DNA from: Volutella citrinella
Taxonomy: Eukaryota > Ascomycota > Sordariomycetes > Hypocreales > Nectriaceae
Direction: 5' to 3'
Assembly (NCBI GenBank): GCA_034401135.1
Contig: JAWZSP010000005.1
Span: 4,154,001-4,218,000 of the forward strand
Length of the DNA stretch: 64,000 nucleotides
Every line of letters starts with the position of its first letter. The stretch's first letter is position 1. Shown here piece after piece: positions 11,434 through 25,372 of the stretch. A program made the translations under genes and the position numbers. The notes below the pieces were generated by a model, which saw nothing but the letters and a program-made list of their open reading frames with translations, made no database searches and was not told the origin of the DNA.

Positions 11434-12765
11434 TCATACCTGAGGGGGTCCAGCAGGGCCGGGAGGTCCGGGAGGTCCAGGGGGGCCGGCGGGTCCCGGA
11501 GCCGGGCCGCCAAAGTGCTGAGGGCCGTAGTTGCCACCGGGGCCGCCGTGGCTGGGCATGCCCATGTAGTGGGGAGGAGGGGGGGCAGGGCGATACGGGG
11601 TGCCGACGCCCGAGTTGTTCTGAGATCGTCCCCAGCTGAGACGGACGCGAGAGTTGCCGATGGGGTAGCCCTGCATCTGGTTGATGGCCATCTCAGCAGC
11701 GTGGCGGTGGACGAACTGGACGAAACCGCAGCCCTTGCCGGGGGGGATCTTGACATAGGTGATTTCGCCGAAGCCCTGGAAGAAGGAGCGGAGCTCATCC
11801 TCCGTCACGTAGCCGGAGAGGCCGCCGACGAAGACGGTGGTGTTGTTGGGGTCGGTGAACTGGTTCATCTGGGTCGCAGGGTTGAATCCGCCGTACGGGA
11901 AACCCTGCATGCCACCCCACATCTGCTGCTGAGGCATGCCGCCCATCATGGGGCCGCCGTGGTGACCCTGGCCGAAGCCCTGGTTGCCGCTTTGCGTTGG
12001 TCAGTGGAACAGTCCTGCAGCAAGTTTTCAACTCGAACATACCGGTTCTTGGGAGTGGCAGTGGAAATACGCATGGGGCGGTTTCCGCAGTACACGCCCT
12101 GCATCTCAACAAGAGCACGCTGCTGGTCGTTCTCATCAGAGAAGCGAACAAAGCCGTAACCGCGGCTCTGGCCAGACATCGCGTCCGTCATGATCTTAGC
12201 AGACTTGCACGAGGGGAAGCGAGCCTGGAAAAGGGAGACCAAAACGTATTCGTTGACCTCGGGGCCGAGATCGCCGACGAAGATGCTGTACTCGGGGCCG
12301 CGGTCGTCCCGTCGGTCAACAAGACCACCGCCGGAGGCCCAGTTGAGCTTGAACTGACGGGAGCTGTTAGGGACGGGCGTTCCGTTCAGGCCGAGGGCCT
12401 TGGTAGCGGCCTCGGGAGACTGGAATTCGACGAAGCAGTATCCGGCGTTGCCCGAGTTCTTGTCGCGAATGACCTTGACATTAACAGTTTCACCAGCAGC
12501 AGACAAGAAAACACCCTTAATGAAGTTCTCGTCCATCCAGGGCTCAAGCTCGCCCATCCTATGCAAGAGTCAGCAGTTATAACAAGCCCTTAGGGAGCAT
12601 GCCATCTTACCAGAGAGTCGTCTTGGGGGAATCGGGACCAGCGCCAGGAGGAGGGGCAACAGCACCCATATCATTAGCAGGAGGGGTGCCGTTGGGGAAG
12701 CTCATCTGGCTAGGAGCAGCGCCGCCGTTGGCAGGCACAGCGGAGAAAGGGGCGTTCATTTCCAT
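11434..12765 (-). CDS. triple-RRM RNA-binding protein, Csx1/Nam8/Ngr1-like
   Basis: Exons 12765-12611, 12558-12043 and 11989-11434 join to give 408 residues; the introns are 52 and 53 nt. Three RNA recognition motifs follow a Pro/Gly-rich N terminus. Their RNP1 cores are GYCFVEF, GYGFVRF and GCGFVQF, and RNP2 in the second and third reads YSIFVGDL and TTVFVGGL. The tail is rich in Gly, Pro and Met, ending in GPPGPPGP repeats. This arrangement matches fungal Csx1/Ngr1/Nam8 proteins, which bind AU-rich or U-rich RNA and act in mRNA stability or splicing; which paralog this is cannot be settled here. The second acceptor is the less common AAAG (11991-11990), required by frame. The stop lies inside CAG|GTATGA, a plausible donor, so a further small 3' exon cannot be excluded. 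Confidence 0.88.
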
Positions 12766-15700
12766 GGTTAACTTTGGATACAAGTTAGTGTCAAAATCCG
12801 AAGGCCAATTTCTGCTCATCAAAAAAATGATGCATCCAAAGCTGGGGTTGTCGTACCGTTTTCGCGAGGGAAGCGGTGCGCTTAAACGATCAAATACTCG
12901 AGCGAGTGGTGTGAATCTATTACTGTTAGTATCCGCGCTCCTTTTGCTGCATTCTTGTTCGGACGAAAATTGCATACAGAAAGGCTGTTGCAAGGCTACT
13001 AAGGCGAGGCAACGAGGGACGTAGACTGGGCAGAGAGTTAGTCAATCGTGAAAATAGCGCAGCCATGTGGGAGATCCGGTCAGTCTGCAGATGAAAAGAA
13101 AGATTGCCTGCAGTGTTTGCAGAGAACAGACGCGCCACACGCACACCTGTCAGCCAGGTGTACCCGGCTGGCCAGGCAGTAGCGCGTGGGGTGCAGTGAA
13201 TCAAGCACTACCCCAAGTTTGCCTTCTTGGCTGAGATGCTTCTGGCCAAGGATGCCAGCGATTGATGGGGATTGATGGGGAATGGGGTTGAGGGATGCGC
13301 GTACCGAGCGTGAATCTCGTTCAGGTCGTGAATAAGTTCGTAGAAGAGCTACTCAGGGATGTTAGGGTCGGGAGCTTTACGGCGGCGGTGAATCGGCATG
13401 ATCGAGACCAGACGTCCACGCCCATAGGTGCCGGCTGAGAGTTGCTTACCGCTGAATCGAGTTCTGCAAATGCAACACGAACACAATAAAGCCGTAGATC
13501 GAATCTGGCGAACAGAACCGGAAATTGGGGACGAATCGAGAAAGACTGGTATCCAGACCCAATGCCGAGACTCCGAAAAGCAGTCGTACAGATGAGAATT
13601 AGTCTCGCAGACGCCTTCACGCCGATACAAGGAGCAATAGAATGCTTGGAGTGATCGAGGGGTGCAAAATGCGTAGTTGACAGACTTCAGGTTGCCCAGA
13701 ATAAGTCGTAAGCCGAACGTAAGTGTTACCAGAATTCCAAGGAATGTGGTAAGACAGCTAAGACGTTCCCGAAATAAGCTGAACCTGCAAAAGGATGGTT
13801 AGCAAAAAGAGCGCCGGCTGCGTGTCTGCTGCGGTGTCGTCGTGGTCGACTGATCCAGAGAGTCCAGCGTGAGTGTCGTCGAATGCGCGTTCGCAAAGAG
13901 GCCGCAAACGCAATCAATTGTGCCAGTTTTGAGGACAGCCGCTTTTCGATACGGCTGTCTACTCATCCGGAAAAGAAATCAAGCGGTATGGTCCGGTAGT
14001 AGCTCCGGCTTCCTTCGCAGTCGGATTATTTGGGCCACCAGCACAGGTGGATGCTTGCCCTTCCATCGTCCATGTCCTATATTCGTCCTACGCAGCTTGA
14101 TGGAGCCCTTTCGTTGAGTGTACCGATTCGCTCATCGAGTTTTACTCCTTGTCAATGACACGTAGTACGCCGGAGTCAATCCTGTCCGAATCAAGCGCGC
14201 GCATGTTTCGTCCCAGAGCTGCAGAGTCCATGTTGCCGACAATGTAGGTTCGAAAGATATGCATCGATGAAGTGTTGGCATATACGTCTTGCGATGTGTT
14301 TTGGTAGGTCCATTCGAGCCGCACGAGCGCTGTAGGGTTGTTCGAGTCGTAGTCGCATGTTGGTAAGCCCGATGACGTCTCCCGACCAGGCAAGGGGCGG
14401 GGTGATGGCGCGTCGTAGATCTGAAATCCCCCTCCAAACCGCAAAAAAGGCGAGGCGATGCCGAAATATTCGTCGCGAAGACTCAATACTGGTCGATAGC
14501 TCACGCCAGACTTCGAGGCCGCGACCCCGGTTGCCACGAGAATTGGGCCGGACATCCCACGCAGAGCCTCGCGGACTGGGCCGCACCACGACGACACCGC
14601 ACGCATGGAGAAAATCGGAAGACAATGGATAACAAGAGGAAATGAGAAAAATGGTACTCACTTTTAGGCGCCAACAAAAACAACAGTAACTGTCACAGCC
14701 AACTTTCCGAAACACGCGCAAGGGAATAAGCCGTGATAACCGTGGGGAGGATGTAAGAGGGGAATTTGAAGGACAGACGCGGGATGACTCGTAGTGTGGG
14801 AAAGCAGCGAGAAAAAAGCCAGAGCTTTTTTTTTTCAAACCTTGCCTTGTTTGGGCCGTGGGCTTGGAACAATCGGGGTGCGTGGGGACGAGGGTAGTGG
14901 AAAATTATGGACCGGGGGGGGCTGCCGTATCCGCCAACAAGGGGATCTGGGATCTGGGCCTGGTAAGGGTGGCACTGAAACACGGCCACGGGCGAATGAC
15001 GCTACAGTGCTGCTGGACAGGTGACGGAACAGCTGCTGCAGGGTGCGGAAAATCCAGGCGATGCACAGCAACGATACGTGCGGGTGGAGGCCGAGAGATG
15101 ACAAAACGCGAGGCAGGGCACTCGCTCGGTAGATGTATTCAAGGGCAGCCGGAAGCAGACTTGGCGTTTTGCAGTTGCGCGGCACAAACGAGACAATTGC
15201 GGGGAGAACACGATGACGGACGGGCGGACACAGAGGGCCTGAGAAGAGGAAGAGGATGCGGAAAGAAGGAAAAAAGGCATTCAGATGCGTCCAGGAATTG
15301 AAACGAAACAAGAGCCAGCAGCAATGGCAGCTGCCGGCAAGGCAAACCAAGTGCGCTGCTCCGGCTTGAGCGCACTAGCATGCAGGTACTACAGCAGGAA
15401 GGTACTGCTACTATGGGGCACCGTAGGCGGCACTGGGAGTACCGCTGGTACTGATCGTAAGGCGGGACATGAGCTGCGCAGCTTGTATCGTGTACAGGAT
15501 CCAAAAGCATCATGACCGCGTAGCCGCTTGCTTAGCCTTCGGAGAGGTAATACCAACAGCCGTCAAAGGTACTGGAACTACCCACAAGTGGGCCTCCGCT
15601 ACGCTGAAGTTCTCCATACACACTCCATTTAGCACGTACCAGCCTGGACAGACCTCCGCTGTCTCGCAGGGTACGACTAAGCCCGAGAGGGTGTGGTCCC

Positions 15701-18700
15701 ATACGGCTCGAGGATGGATGGAAGGGAGGAGAAGGGCAAGGAGCCTGCGTGGGCCAGCCGTGCATCTTCGCGCCATTGTTGTAGCGCACAGCCAAGCTGA
15801 GCTTTTTCACACAGTGACGACGACTGCCTGTAGGACTCGGAACCTGAGGGACAAGGGTCATCGATGCCAGCTGCTTGCCCGCCGACGTGCAACCCAACAG
15901 CAGGGCTGCGAGCCCATGCCGGCAGCCCTGGTCACTGATGATGTAACTGCTAAATTTACGAGCGCCGCCTGGAATCAGTGCCGAATGGCCAGAGAGGTGG
16001 CCAGAGGCCGCCGAATCATCAAGGGACAGCATGTGGCGGGCTGACTTTGACGGTTGATTCGACGCCATGACTGCGAACGTCGACGAAATCAGCTGCTTCT
16101 CCCTTGCCAAGTTGCCACGGCAAACGACAGTAGATCACGACGCCGTGTGCGTGCTGTATTCTCCCGTACAGTATGGTGACTAACTCTTTTCAAACTGCAT
16201 TGGACTGCCCGCACAGCCCGCCTCATCTTCGAGGTCACATTATGCGAGCAGGCAAGGAAGGATGGAAGCTCTGGCTGCTGTGGCGGTGCCTCCATTCGGG
16301 CTGAAGACCATGCGTGGTATGGCCTGTCGGACAGGGTCCATCCCTGTCCAGGCGACGCCGGTATGAAGCTCTGGCCCGGGGGATCCCCAGCAGAGGATCC
16401 CAATGACGATGGCTCAGTGCGGGACGCCGGACTCTGGGCTCTGGGCGCTGCGTACCGGACGGGCAGGGCGAGATGAGAGAGGCTAGACAGCCATGCGCGG
16501 CCACCCCTGCTGAGCCAGCCCTGCTCAGAGTGGACCATGAAATCATCGGGCAGCTGGGCATGAGAATGATGAGATACGGGGCCATGCCATACGCGGTGCC
16601 GTGGCGGCGGATGGGATTTGACTGATCGAACGGCCAGCCCGATCTTGATAGACTTGCATGTCGGCAGGGCGCAAGCCATGCAAGTGGTTCCGTGGGATCA
16701 CTCTTGGGGCAAGAGCACCCTCAATTTGACCCAAGCGGCCCGACAAGCTCGTGTCGTGGCGACAGTTAGCTCAGCAGGAGCGAGGCCGCCCCCAAGGTCG
16801 CCCTTTTCTTCGCAACCGCTAGCTCCCCGCAAATAGAGTTTGTGCTCTTCTGGGCGATCCCAAAGGAATGAATGAAGGGGCAGAAGTACTCGCTAGCACT
16901 GCATCACTACCACTTCTATGCGGACGGTGCCTAATTACATGAATGGCAGCACCGTCGCGTCAACATTGCGATCCATTCCATCTGCACCGCAGGTACTGTT
17001 GTGCACTTACAGCCCATAGATGGGCATGTTGTCTCAAATTCTCATTTGGACTGCAGATACCCCGGTCCAACGCCGACGAACTCTGGAGCTGCTGTGGCCG
17101 AGATTGATGTCTCAATTCCCTTCCCTTACTTGAGACTAACCAAAGACCAGAACAAGGCGCTCGCAGAGTTCCACAATCACGGGAAAGGAAATGCATCTCG
17201 GTCCAACCAGCGCCTCTTGCAGCGGATACCGGTTTCTAAGAGAATCTATCAACTTTTTCATCTTAAGAATCTGTGAGCACGGGGTGCACTGACAGCTCGT
17301 GCCAACAGCACTGTCACAGGCATGAAAGGGCAAACTTCCTCTCCCCTTCTCATTGGTAGCCACTACAGTCTTCGAATTGAGTATGCCGCGAAGTTTGCTT
17401 CCCTTTTTCACGTACAACACTGCGTTGGTCCCTTCCTCCCTTTTGGTTTCATCCCTACTTTCGTGGTGGTTGGTGGTGGTTTTATGGGCAGCTGCCGCTT
17501 CCGGTGCCACGAGGGTGACAAAACTCTTTCGTGCGGGGTGTCAACTTAGCATGCTTTGTGGTGTGGGCTTAGGGTTGCTTTGAGACACTCCGAATGTGAC
17601 ACAGTAGACAAACTGACCTCGCCGATAGATATCGGTCCAGCTACGGAGTAGCAGTTACACCAACCAGCTCTCGACGTCTTACTCGCTGATGCTCTTTTCC
17701 GCGATGCCGACTGGCAAGTTTCTCCACTGCCGGGAGCTCGCAACTAGCTCCCCCAGGAGCCCACAAGGAAGCACCTCCCTCCTTGCTTGGGCTGGCCACC
17801 ATGTGCCGGAGGGTGGCGCTGCATCACGCCGTCGCTATCGCTTGTTGAATAGCGAGCAAATGGGAAACTTTTCCAGCCATCTGGCAACTCTGCTGGTGGA
17901 TCGCATGGCGTATGAGAGATTATTTCGTACATGGGGCCATGCGCGTCTCCGCATCGTACCTGGAGTTGAGGCGCCAACGGCCGCCTCGTGACTTCGGCCG
18001 AAGACGTCAGTGTCGCAGAGCATGGTCCAGCCAGCGCTCCAGCGGCGGCTTCGTCTTATCCTGTGCCCATGCATAGGCCCTATCTGGCTCCGGTGTCACC
18101 GAGAGTTCAGCTCACCAGAGTAGCCTTCAGCACTTGCCTAGGGCCATCCTCACATGACGATGGCGTAAAGCCTTCTTATCCGAAGGGGCTGTCTGAGTCT
18201 ACCCACGGGTTCTTGTCAACATCCCTGAGTCAAGGGCAATGAGGACAGGCGAGTTTTCCACCCCGTCCGCTTAGCATCCACGACAACTATTTGGATCTGC
18301 TCTGGGCCTCTGTTGCCGCCCAATAAACCCGCCGAACTCGGCCACGCAGAGGCGACAAGTGAATGCCAGTATGGATGGACCAGGATAGGCCCTAACCAGC
18401 AAGTAAGCACACAATTGCCTGCCATGGTTTGGTTGGCTCGGGGTTTGAGTACTATCTGGTGCCTCGGCGTAACTCATATTTAATGAGCTACAATCTTTCG
18501 GGTTTGGTTTGCTGCAAGAGAGGCCTCTGGCTGGCATTTAGTCCAGTAATGAACCACACATTGATCACATCATTTCTGACAGCTTGCTGAGAAATTTGCC
18601 ACACCCAAGATCTCCAAGCCTGGCGTGCTTGTGAAGGATGCGGGGCTTCCGAAGCAGTCGTGTCAGACTTCACATACCGGTGCCTCCTCGAAGCCTAAGC

Positions 18701-19792
18701 TCCCAGGGGTATACGGACTGGAGCAGACGGAATTATTCACGACTTCGAGTCTTTGCCGCATCTTTACTTCCCAGCTCCTCTTATCACTCAATGGAAGCAG
18801 ACTAAAGTTGATGTGAGGCACATTCTATGCCGAGTCAGCTCCCCCAATTGGGCAGTCAAATATCGCAAGGACATCTGTCCTTAGTGGCCGATCAACCCCG
18901 AGTAGCCGCAGCCCTCACAACTGCTCTGTAACGGGTCATAGCCAGGCCATTGCTATGTCGGGTGGATGCAAGTTATCTCGACGGCCGACGATTCCTGTGC
19001 CTCCCTTGCCAGGACGGACTTGGTTCTGTCGATGGTGGCATCGCCGGAAACAGGCAATACACATAATACCTAGGTTCATGCACCGGTAACTCGTGCAATT
19101 TTCTTGCCACTTGAGCCGGTGTATGAAGCCAGTATCAGCCGCGTGGTCAGAGCCCCTGTATTCGCTTGCGCAGCGGGTGAACGCTCTAGCCAGTGTCCAG
19201 ACTTCGGAGGCCTTGCCTCCCGAATCTTTACCTCAAATCACTCATTCATCTTTCGACATCCATTGAGTAAAATATTTGTCGATGAGCCGGGTCTCTTCCC
19301 AGGACTGGCTACCGTGATGCTTCCTCGCATTAGGCACATGTGCCTGTATGGGGCTTGTCGGCCACTCTATGCACTTCCCGTCTTTTGGTTGGGTTTCGCG
19401 AATTATTCGTCACTAATTAGTTTTGAGTTATTCTAATGTCAACTATTTCGGGACAGCATTCTCTGAAATGGAAGCAGCCAACGCCGTGTATCGTTTGTTC
19501 ATTTCCAAGTACCTTCGTTCAAGGCATGATCACGTGGAGGCATGCTGGAAGCTCTCGCAGCTTCTGCTGCTTAGTCATTTGCTGTTCGACCCCGTCGTCA
19601 CCTGGTGTGGGCCTGGCTGGCGGCGGCAGTTGCTGGCACCCGCAAGTCGTCACCACAGGTTGCCTGAGTCTCTACAAGCTTGATTTATTTGCTGCCGGCC
19701 CTGTGCGTCTCGTTTCTGTGAGATTTTTATCCTTCTCATCGTTTCGGGAGCATCAGTACCAATCGACATCAGGCGAGAACGCACTTTCCAAG
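12766..19792. other. 7-kb region without a recognisable gene
   Basis: Between the divergent RRM gene and ECM29, no frame on either strand carries a known domain or a convincing exon chain. The longest open frames (14142-14606 minus, 154 aa; 15469-16044 plus, 191 aa; 16089-16679 minus, 196 aa) overlap antisense frames of similar size and lack start or intron context. Composition stays near-balanced to GC-rich, not the AT-rich state of RIP-mutated repeats. The part nearest 12.8-13.6 kb may be the RRM gene's 5' UTR. A perfect 10-nt duplication (ATTGATGGGG) lies at about 13262-13281 and a T-run at 14824-14834. Confidence 0.55.
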
Positions 19793-22700
19793 ATGGCTGC
19801 ACCAACCAAAGAGCGGGAGCTACAGTTGCTGGCCAGCGTGGAAATGAGGATCCTCGGTGTTGCAAACAAGGAAGAAAAGCTTCATGAGTTGTTACAACGA
19901 TACCTCGCGCCTGTAATCCTGAAAGCTGCCAGTGAGCATGCTGATGTCAGGTCCCGAGTGAGTTCCACCTCTGTATCCTGACCCCTCAAGTACCTAACAG
20001 CATCAAGGTTGTGCAGATATTTGCTCGACTCAAAACATTCATACAACCTCCCGAGTAAGTTCTGGTCACATTTAGGCTCCATATCTGTAAGCAGTCAGCT
20101 AATTATTGTGTCCAGAGTGATATTGCCTGTTGGCGCACTTCTTGATCAGTACAAGGCTAGCGATTCTTCCTTAGTGAAGCAGCTCGATTTGTCGGCCATT
20201 GAACACAGTTTGGAACGCATTGATGACCACGATAGAAGGGAGTTGATACCCAAAGCGCTGGCAGGATTTTCCAAGGAAAGAGGTCGGTCAAGAGCGATGA
20301 CCCACATTGTCCTGAGACTCCTTCTGGATATTCGCATCCCCCCAAGAGGCAGTAAGGACGACATTGCCTTCAGGGAATCAATAGGCCTATCAGATCCCGC
20401 AGACGCCAAATATCTAGTCGAAGTTCTCAGCATCTTCTTACGGCTCAGAACTCCCACAGCCTCCCGGAGCTGGGCACAAGTCAATCCCACTCTCCAACAC
20501 GCGGAGCTGGAGATGTTCTCGGTCGAGAATCCGCAGTCACAGAAGATCTTCTCAAGGCTTTCGGAGCTGAGGATCAAATTGGTGGCCTTCTTGGCTAGCG
20601 GGGCTTTCACAGATGAGGAGAAATTCTTACCTGCGCTCTATGCAGCTTCGAGTGCTGATAGCAGAGTCGCGTCTGGGGCAGAGGAAATCCTGAAACGAAG
20701 CTCTGTGTCTATGGAGGATGAGCAGCTCGTTCGGCGGCTATTCCAGGCGCACTCTATCCTTCCCGCTGAGTACAGAACGCGCATTTTAGGAATGCTGTCG
20801 AAGTCGGCCGTATCCACAACCATGTCCGACGAGATCATGGGGGCCGTAGGCCTAGATTTCTCGACTGTTGACCCGGAACCAGACAATGTATCGCTCTATT
20901 CCTTGGAGCCTAAAAGCCGTCTGGAACGCACAAAATTGCACAGAGCCCTTTTCCAATATCTGTCCTGGGTGGCGCAGATCGGGCCTTCAAAGGAGAATTT
21001 CACCATCGCCTTGCCGCTCATCCAAAACATGCGAGCCTATGTTGAGTTCTATGGCTGGCCAGTCCCCGAACCGCTATCACACGACGATATCACCCTTCGA
21101 TCCAAAGCATACGAAACAATCGGAGTTCTTTCCAGGGGTGCGAACATGCCTCTCGACGATAGAATCGCATTGGCTGCTTGGCTTTTCCGTGCTCTGTCCG
21201 AGGATCCTACCCACGAGTCTGTTGTCAATATTGACGGTGCTTTGTCCAGCTTAACAGCGAGCGTTCCGGCAACTGCTGGGAGCAATCATCCGGAGTTAAA
21301 GGCCATGTTGCTGAAGTACATGTCCCTACCAGACCAGGCGCCAGCAGTGCGAAGCACACGCCATGCCGTAGTCAAGTGGGCAAATCAGTGTTTAGAGTTC
21401 TCTGACATTTTTGGTCGCTGGATCGATGTCCTTGCGATCGGAGGGCAGCCTGACGAGAGAAGCGACGTCATTGAGCAGGGCCAGAAGGGGTTAGATCCTT
21501 GGACCTACTACGCACATATAGAAGGCAGTCTGTCCCTTCCCGAATGGACTGATATGGTGGTGGCATTCTTTGGGTCTTCTATTGATCCAGAGTCACTTTC
21601 GAAGCCTCGGAAGCAACCAGACTTCGTCGGATCACCTCACTCGATGTTCGAAAACTTCCAGGGTCCACGCATATCCGCATACCCGATTGCGTTGCGGTAT
21701 TGCAAAAACATTATGTTTTTGACAGCTCTGAAGGACTTCAAGATAGAGCCAAACTGGACTCAGACTCTGGACGCACACACCAAGACCGATATCACAACGC
21801 GAGAGAAGGCTCTCGCATACCTCCATACTGTTGAGAGCGGATTCGTGATCTTTTTTCTCAAGGCCTGCCTCGATGGTGCTTGTCTCGAGGACTCACCAAT
21901 CGCAGAAGAGTGCATCAGATGCTTCGTCGATGTTGCATCAGTCAGCCCGGGAGGCACTATTGGCTTCCTGGCACGGTATAGCAACAACCTCCTACCTCTG
22001 GTCAAGTCCAACAAGAAAGAAATCCGGTCGCTTGCAGCTCGTGCAATGGGCATACTCGCATCACACCCCGTAAACGGCCCCGATACAGTCGGGAATTCTC
22101 TCATGACCTTGTCGGCTCTGTTCAGCAACACAGAGAAGGCAATCGGCCCCGACCTAAACAGGGCCGAGGGGGCTCTCCTTGCTTTGGCTCACGTCTGTTC
22201 TCGATGCGTCTACTACGGGCAACCATTACCAGATACCCTCAAGTACCCGTTGAACCTTATCACTGAGGATGGCATCGTGTCATCACTCTCCGACACAGCA
22301 CTAGATGCATTTGCACAACTATGGACAGCAAGCCTTTCGATCCCATCCCAGGAGGGTGACCAATCGCTGGAGGATGTAATCAAAAAGCTATCCGTAAAGG
22401 CAAAGAAAGGCAATGAGAAGGCGATTCTTGCGCTCGGCCGACTAGCTGTTGGCCTCAGCGACTCTGGTGCAGACGAACAAAGCGAATCCGAGGAACCATG
22501 GTCCCGCGGCGTCCTGGGCAAGATCCTCAAGGAGCTCTTTGCCCTTCATGAGATCAAGCAGGTCGAGGTGCAGTTTACGGTTGGAGATGCCATTACGGCA
22601 GCCATCGCCCGGTGGGACTCCGACTACGTCAAGCTGACGCTCGATGTCGAAGCACGCGGTTCGATGCAGAAACTTGGTTCCCGCAATGGTCTAGTGACTT

Positions 22701-25372
22701 CCGTTCTGGACAAGCTTTTCACCGACTGCAAGACCACGAAGCCATCTCTTCTTAAAGCTTCCGGCATTTGGCTGTTCTGTATTGTCCAGTACTGCTCGCA
22801 CCTACCAGAAGTTCAATCGAGGTTGAGAGAAGCCCAGGTCGCGTTCATGCGCCTCTTGAGCGCCCGAGACGAACTTGTGCAGGAAACGGCCTCACGTGGC
22901 CTGTCCCTCGCCTACGAGCGTGGCGATGCTGATCTCAAGAGCGCCCTGGTTAAGGACCTGGTCTCATCCTTCACCGGTACAGGTACACAGCTCAAAGTTG
23001 ATCAAGATACGGAACTATTCGAGCCCGGAGCCTTACCGACAGGCGAGGGCAGCTCCATTACGTCCTACAAGGACATCGTGAACTTGGCAAACGAGGTGGG
23101 CGACCAGAGGCTCGTTTACAAGTTCATGTCGCTAGCTGCAAACGCTGCAACATGGTCAACTCGATCGGCCTTTGGTCGCTTCGGGCTCAGCAACATCCTA
23201 TCCGAATCTGAAGTCGACCCTAAACTGTACCCCAAGCTTTATAGGTATCGTTTTGATCCCAATCAGAACGTCCAGAGGTCCATGGATGATATCTGGAAAG
23301 CCCTGGTTCAGGATTCCGCTGCTGTGATTGACAAGCACTTCGATGCCATCCTTGAGGACTTGTTAAAGAGCATTCTCGGACGGGAGTGGCGAATGCGAGA
23401 AGCCAGTTGCGCTGCTATTTCCGATCTTATTCACGGGCGACCCTTCGCTCAGTACGAGAAGTATTACAGAGACATCTGGACTGCTGCGCTCAAAGTGCTT
23501 GATGATGTCAAAGGCACAGTCAGAGAAGCCGCGCTGCGGTTGTGCATGAGTCTCTCGAACGGTCTGGTCCGCCAGCTCGAAGAGGGCAGCAATGGGGCAG
23601 CCGCCAAGGCGATGATGAAAGAAGCACTGCCGTTTCTCTTGTCTGACAAGGGGGCCGAGAGCTCCGTGCAAGAGGTCCAAATCTTTGCAACCATCACGGT
23701 GCTCAAAATAGCTAAGCAGGGTGGCAAAGCCCTCAAGCCTTTCATCGCAGACATGGTACCTCAGCTTCTCAATCTCCTCAGCTCGATCGAACCGCAACAA
23801 ATCAACTATCACTACCAGCGAGCGGGCGAGGATAGCCGTGATCAGATTGATAATTTTCGATCGCAAATGGTCAACCAGTCGCCAATTTCCGAAGCCATCG
23901 AAAATGCCATTCGTTTCGTCGATGAAGAGGTCATGGCTGAGCTGGCTCCTCGTCTCGAGGCCACCATCAAGAGTGCCATCGGCATGCCTACCAAGATTGG
24001 ATGTAGCCGAGTCTTGTCCACACTCTTCACTCGCCACACAAATGACATTAAGCCTGTGGCAGGACGCTTTCTGCAGTTGATGGAAAAGCAAACCATGGAC
24101 AAGAACGATGAAGTTAGTCAAGCGTATGCCCGTGCCACCGCATACATGGTGCGAGGTGTTACAGACGCGGCCCAACAGCGCTTCTGCAAGCACTTTATCG
24201 ACATCTACTTCTCAGCCGAAGAAGAGTCTCGGCGCCAAAAGGTGTCAGATGTCATTTTGGCGCTAGCCAAGGTCTCGCCAGATCATTTCACTGCCCTCGA
24301 GACGGAGCTTCTGCCTTTCGCATATCTCGGGTCGCACGACACAGATGAGTATACGAGCAAAGTGTTCCAGGAGGTGTGGAACCAGCACGCGGGGAGCAGC
24401 CGGACCGTTGTGCGCTACGTTTCGGAGATTGTTGCCCTGGTCGAGCGCTGTCTGGACACTACGCAATGGGCCATCAGACACACTGGCGCATTCACAGTCG
24501 CTGCGATGGTCTCTGATGTTGCCCGCGCAAGCGAAGCAAGCGGTCAGATTAGCGATGATAACCTGAAGAAGATCTGGCCGGTCTTTGATAAGGTCCTAGC
24601 TCTGAAGACGTTCCCTGGCAAGGAGAAGCTACTTGATTCTTATCCCAAATTTGTCGAAAAGGGCTCGGCGTTGTGGTCCCACGATTCGAAAATCGCAGCG
24701 CAGATGAAGAAGGTGGCCGTAAGGGAAGCGAAGCGCAACAACGATGAGTATCGGGTGCCGGCGTTCCAGTGTCTGTGGAAATTTGCCAAGGCTCGCCCCG
24801 ATCTTGATCTGCTTGATGAGATTGCAGACATTGTGAAGCCATACCTTGAAGAGACCAACGACGAAGACAAGATGGAGGTGGATTCGGACTCCAAAGCTGA
24901 CTTGGCTGAGAAGACCACGACGAATGGATTTGAGGCCATCGCCAGAGGCTACAGCCGCTCGCTAATTAAGAGGGATCCGATGGCAGTTCTGGGCAGGGTC
25001 TTGTATCATCTGAAGCCGTTCCTGTCCTCTGCCAAGTTTGCTTCTATCAAGCGAGAGGTTTGGTATGAGGCTGTGTACGACATGATGGCCGACGCCACCT
25101 CACCCTCGGCTGGAGCGAATGGTGACGGTGGTATCGCAATGATGTACCTGCTTAGCCTTGATCCAGACTCGGTGGATGTAGGCACAGAAGCACAGAGGGT
25201 CATGAGGGCCAAGTCTATCGGTGCTACACTGAAGGCAAAGGCTCGAGGCGTTTTCGGGCAGTCCGCACTGGACAACAGCGAGTTCAGGGACATGCTGAAT
25301 CAGGCGATGAGCGCAGAGCGATCCTTAGAAGTGAAGAAGATGCTGAAGGACATATTGGAGGAGCTGAAGTAG
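19793..25372 (+). CDS. ECM29: proteasome adaptor/scaffold ECM29
   Basis: Exons 19793-19957, 20008-20054 and 20116-25372 give 1822 residues, close to yeast Ecm29 (about 1870). The introns are 50 and 61 nt (donors GTGAGT and GTAAGT). The joined N terminus reads through VVQIFARLKTFIQPPE into VILPVGALLDQYK, the conserved ECM29 opening block. The rest is a continuous HEAT-like alpha-helical repeat protein with no transmembrane segment. ECM29 tethers the 19S regulatory particle to the 20S core, acts in proteasome quality control and stress-induced disassembly, and has been tied to vesicle-linked proteasomes. The start at 19793 is preferred because it precedes LASVEMRILGVANKEEKLHELL. The next gene downstream, on the same strand, is a UBX cofactor of Cdc48, another ubiquitin-proteasome factor. 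Confidence 0.95.

Noticed and set aside
13262..13281. Tandem 10-mer as a repeat array
   Set aside because: Only two copies; no CRISPR-like spacing or further units.
14142..14606. 154-aa minus-strand open frame in the 7-kb gap
   Set aside because: Reads somewhat protein-like but has no recognisable motif, and an overlapping minus-strand frame (14191-14838) is longer; not enough to call a gene without conservation data.
20009..20115. Single-exon N terminus for ECM29 reading through the second intron
   Set aside because: It contains a consensus GTAAGT donor at 20055 and CCAG acceptor; the spliced version restores the conserved ECM29 start from 19793.
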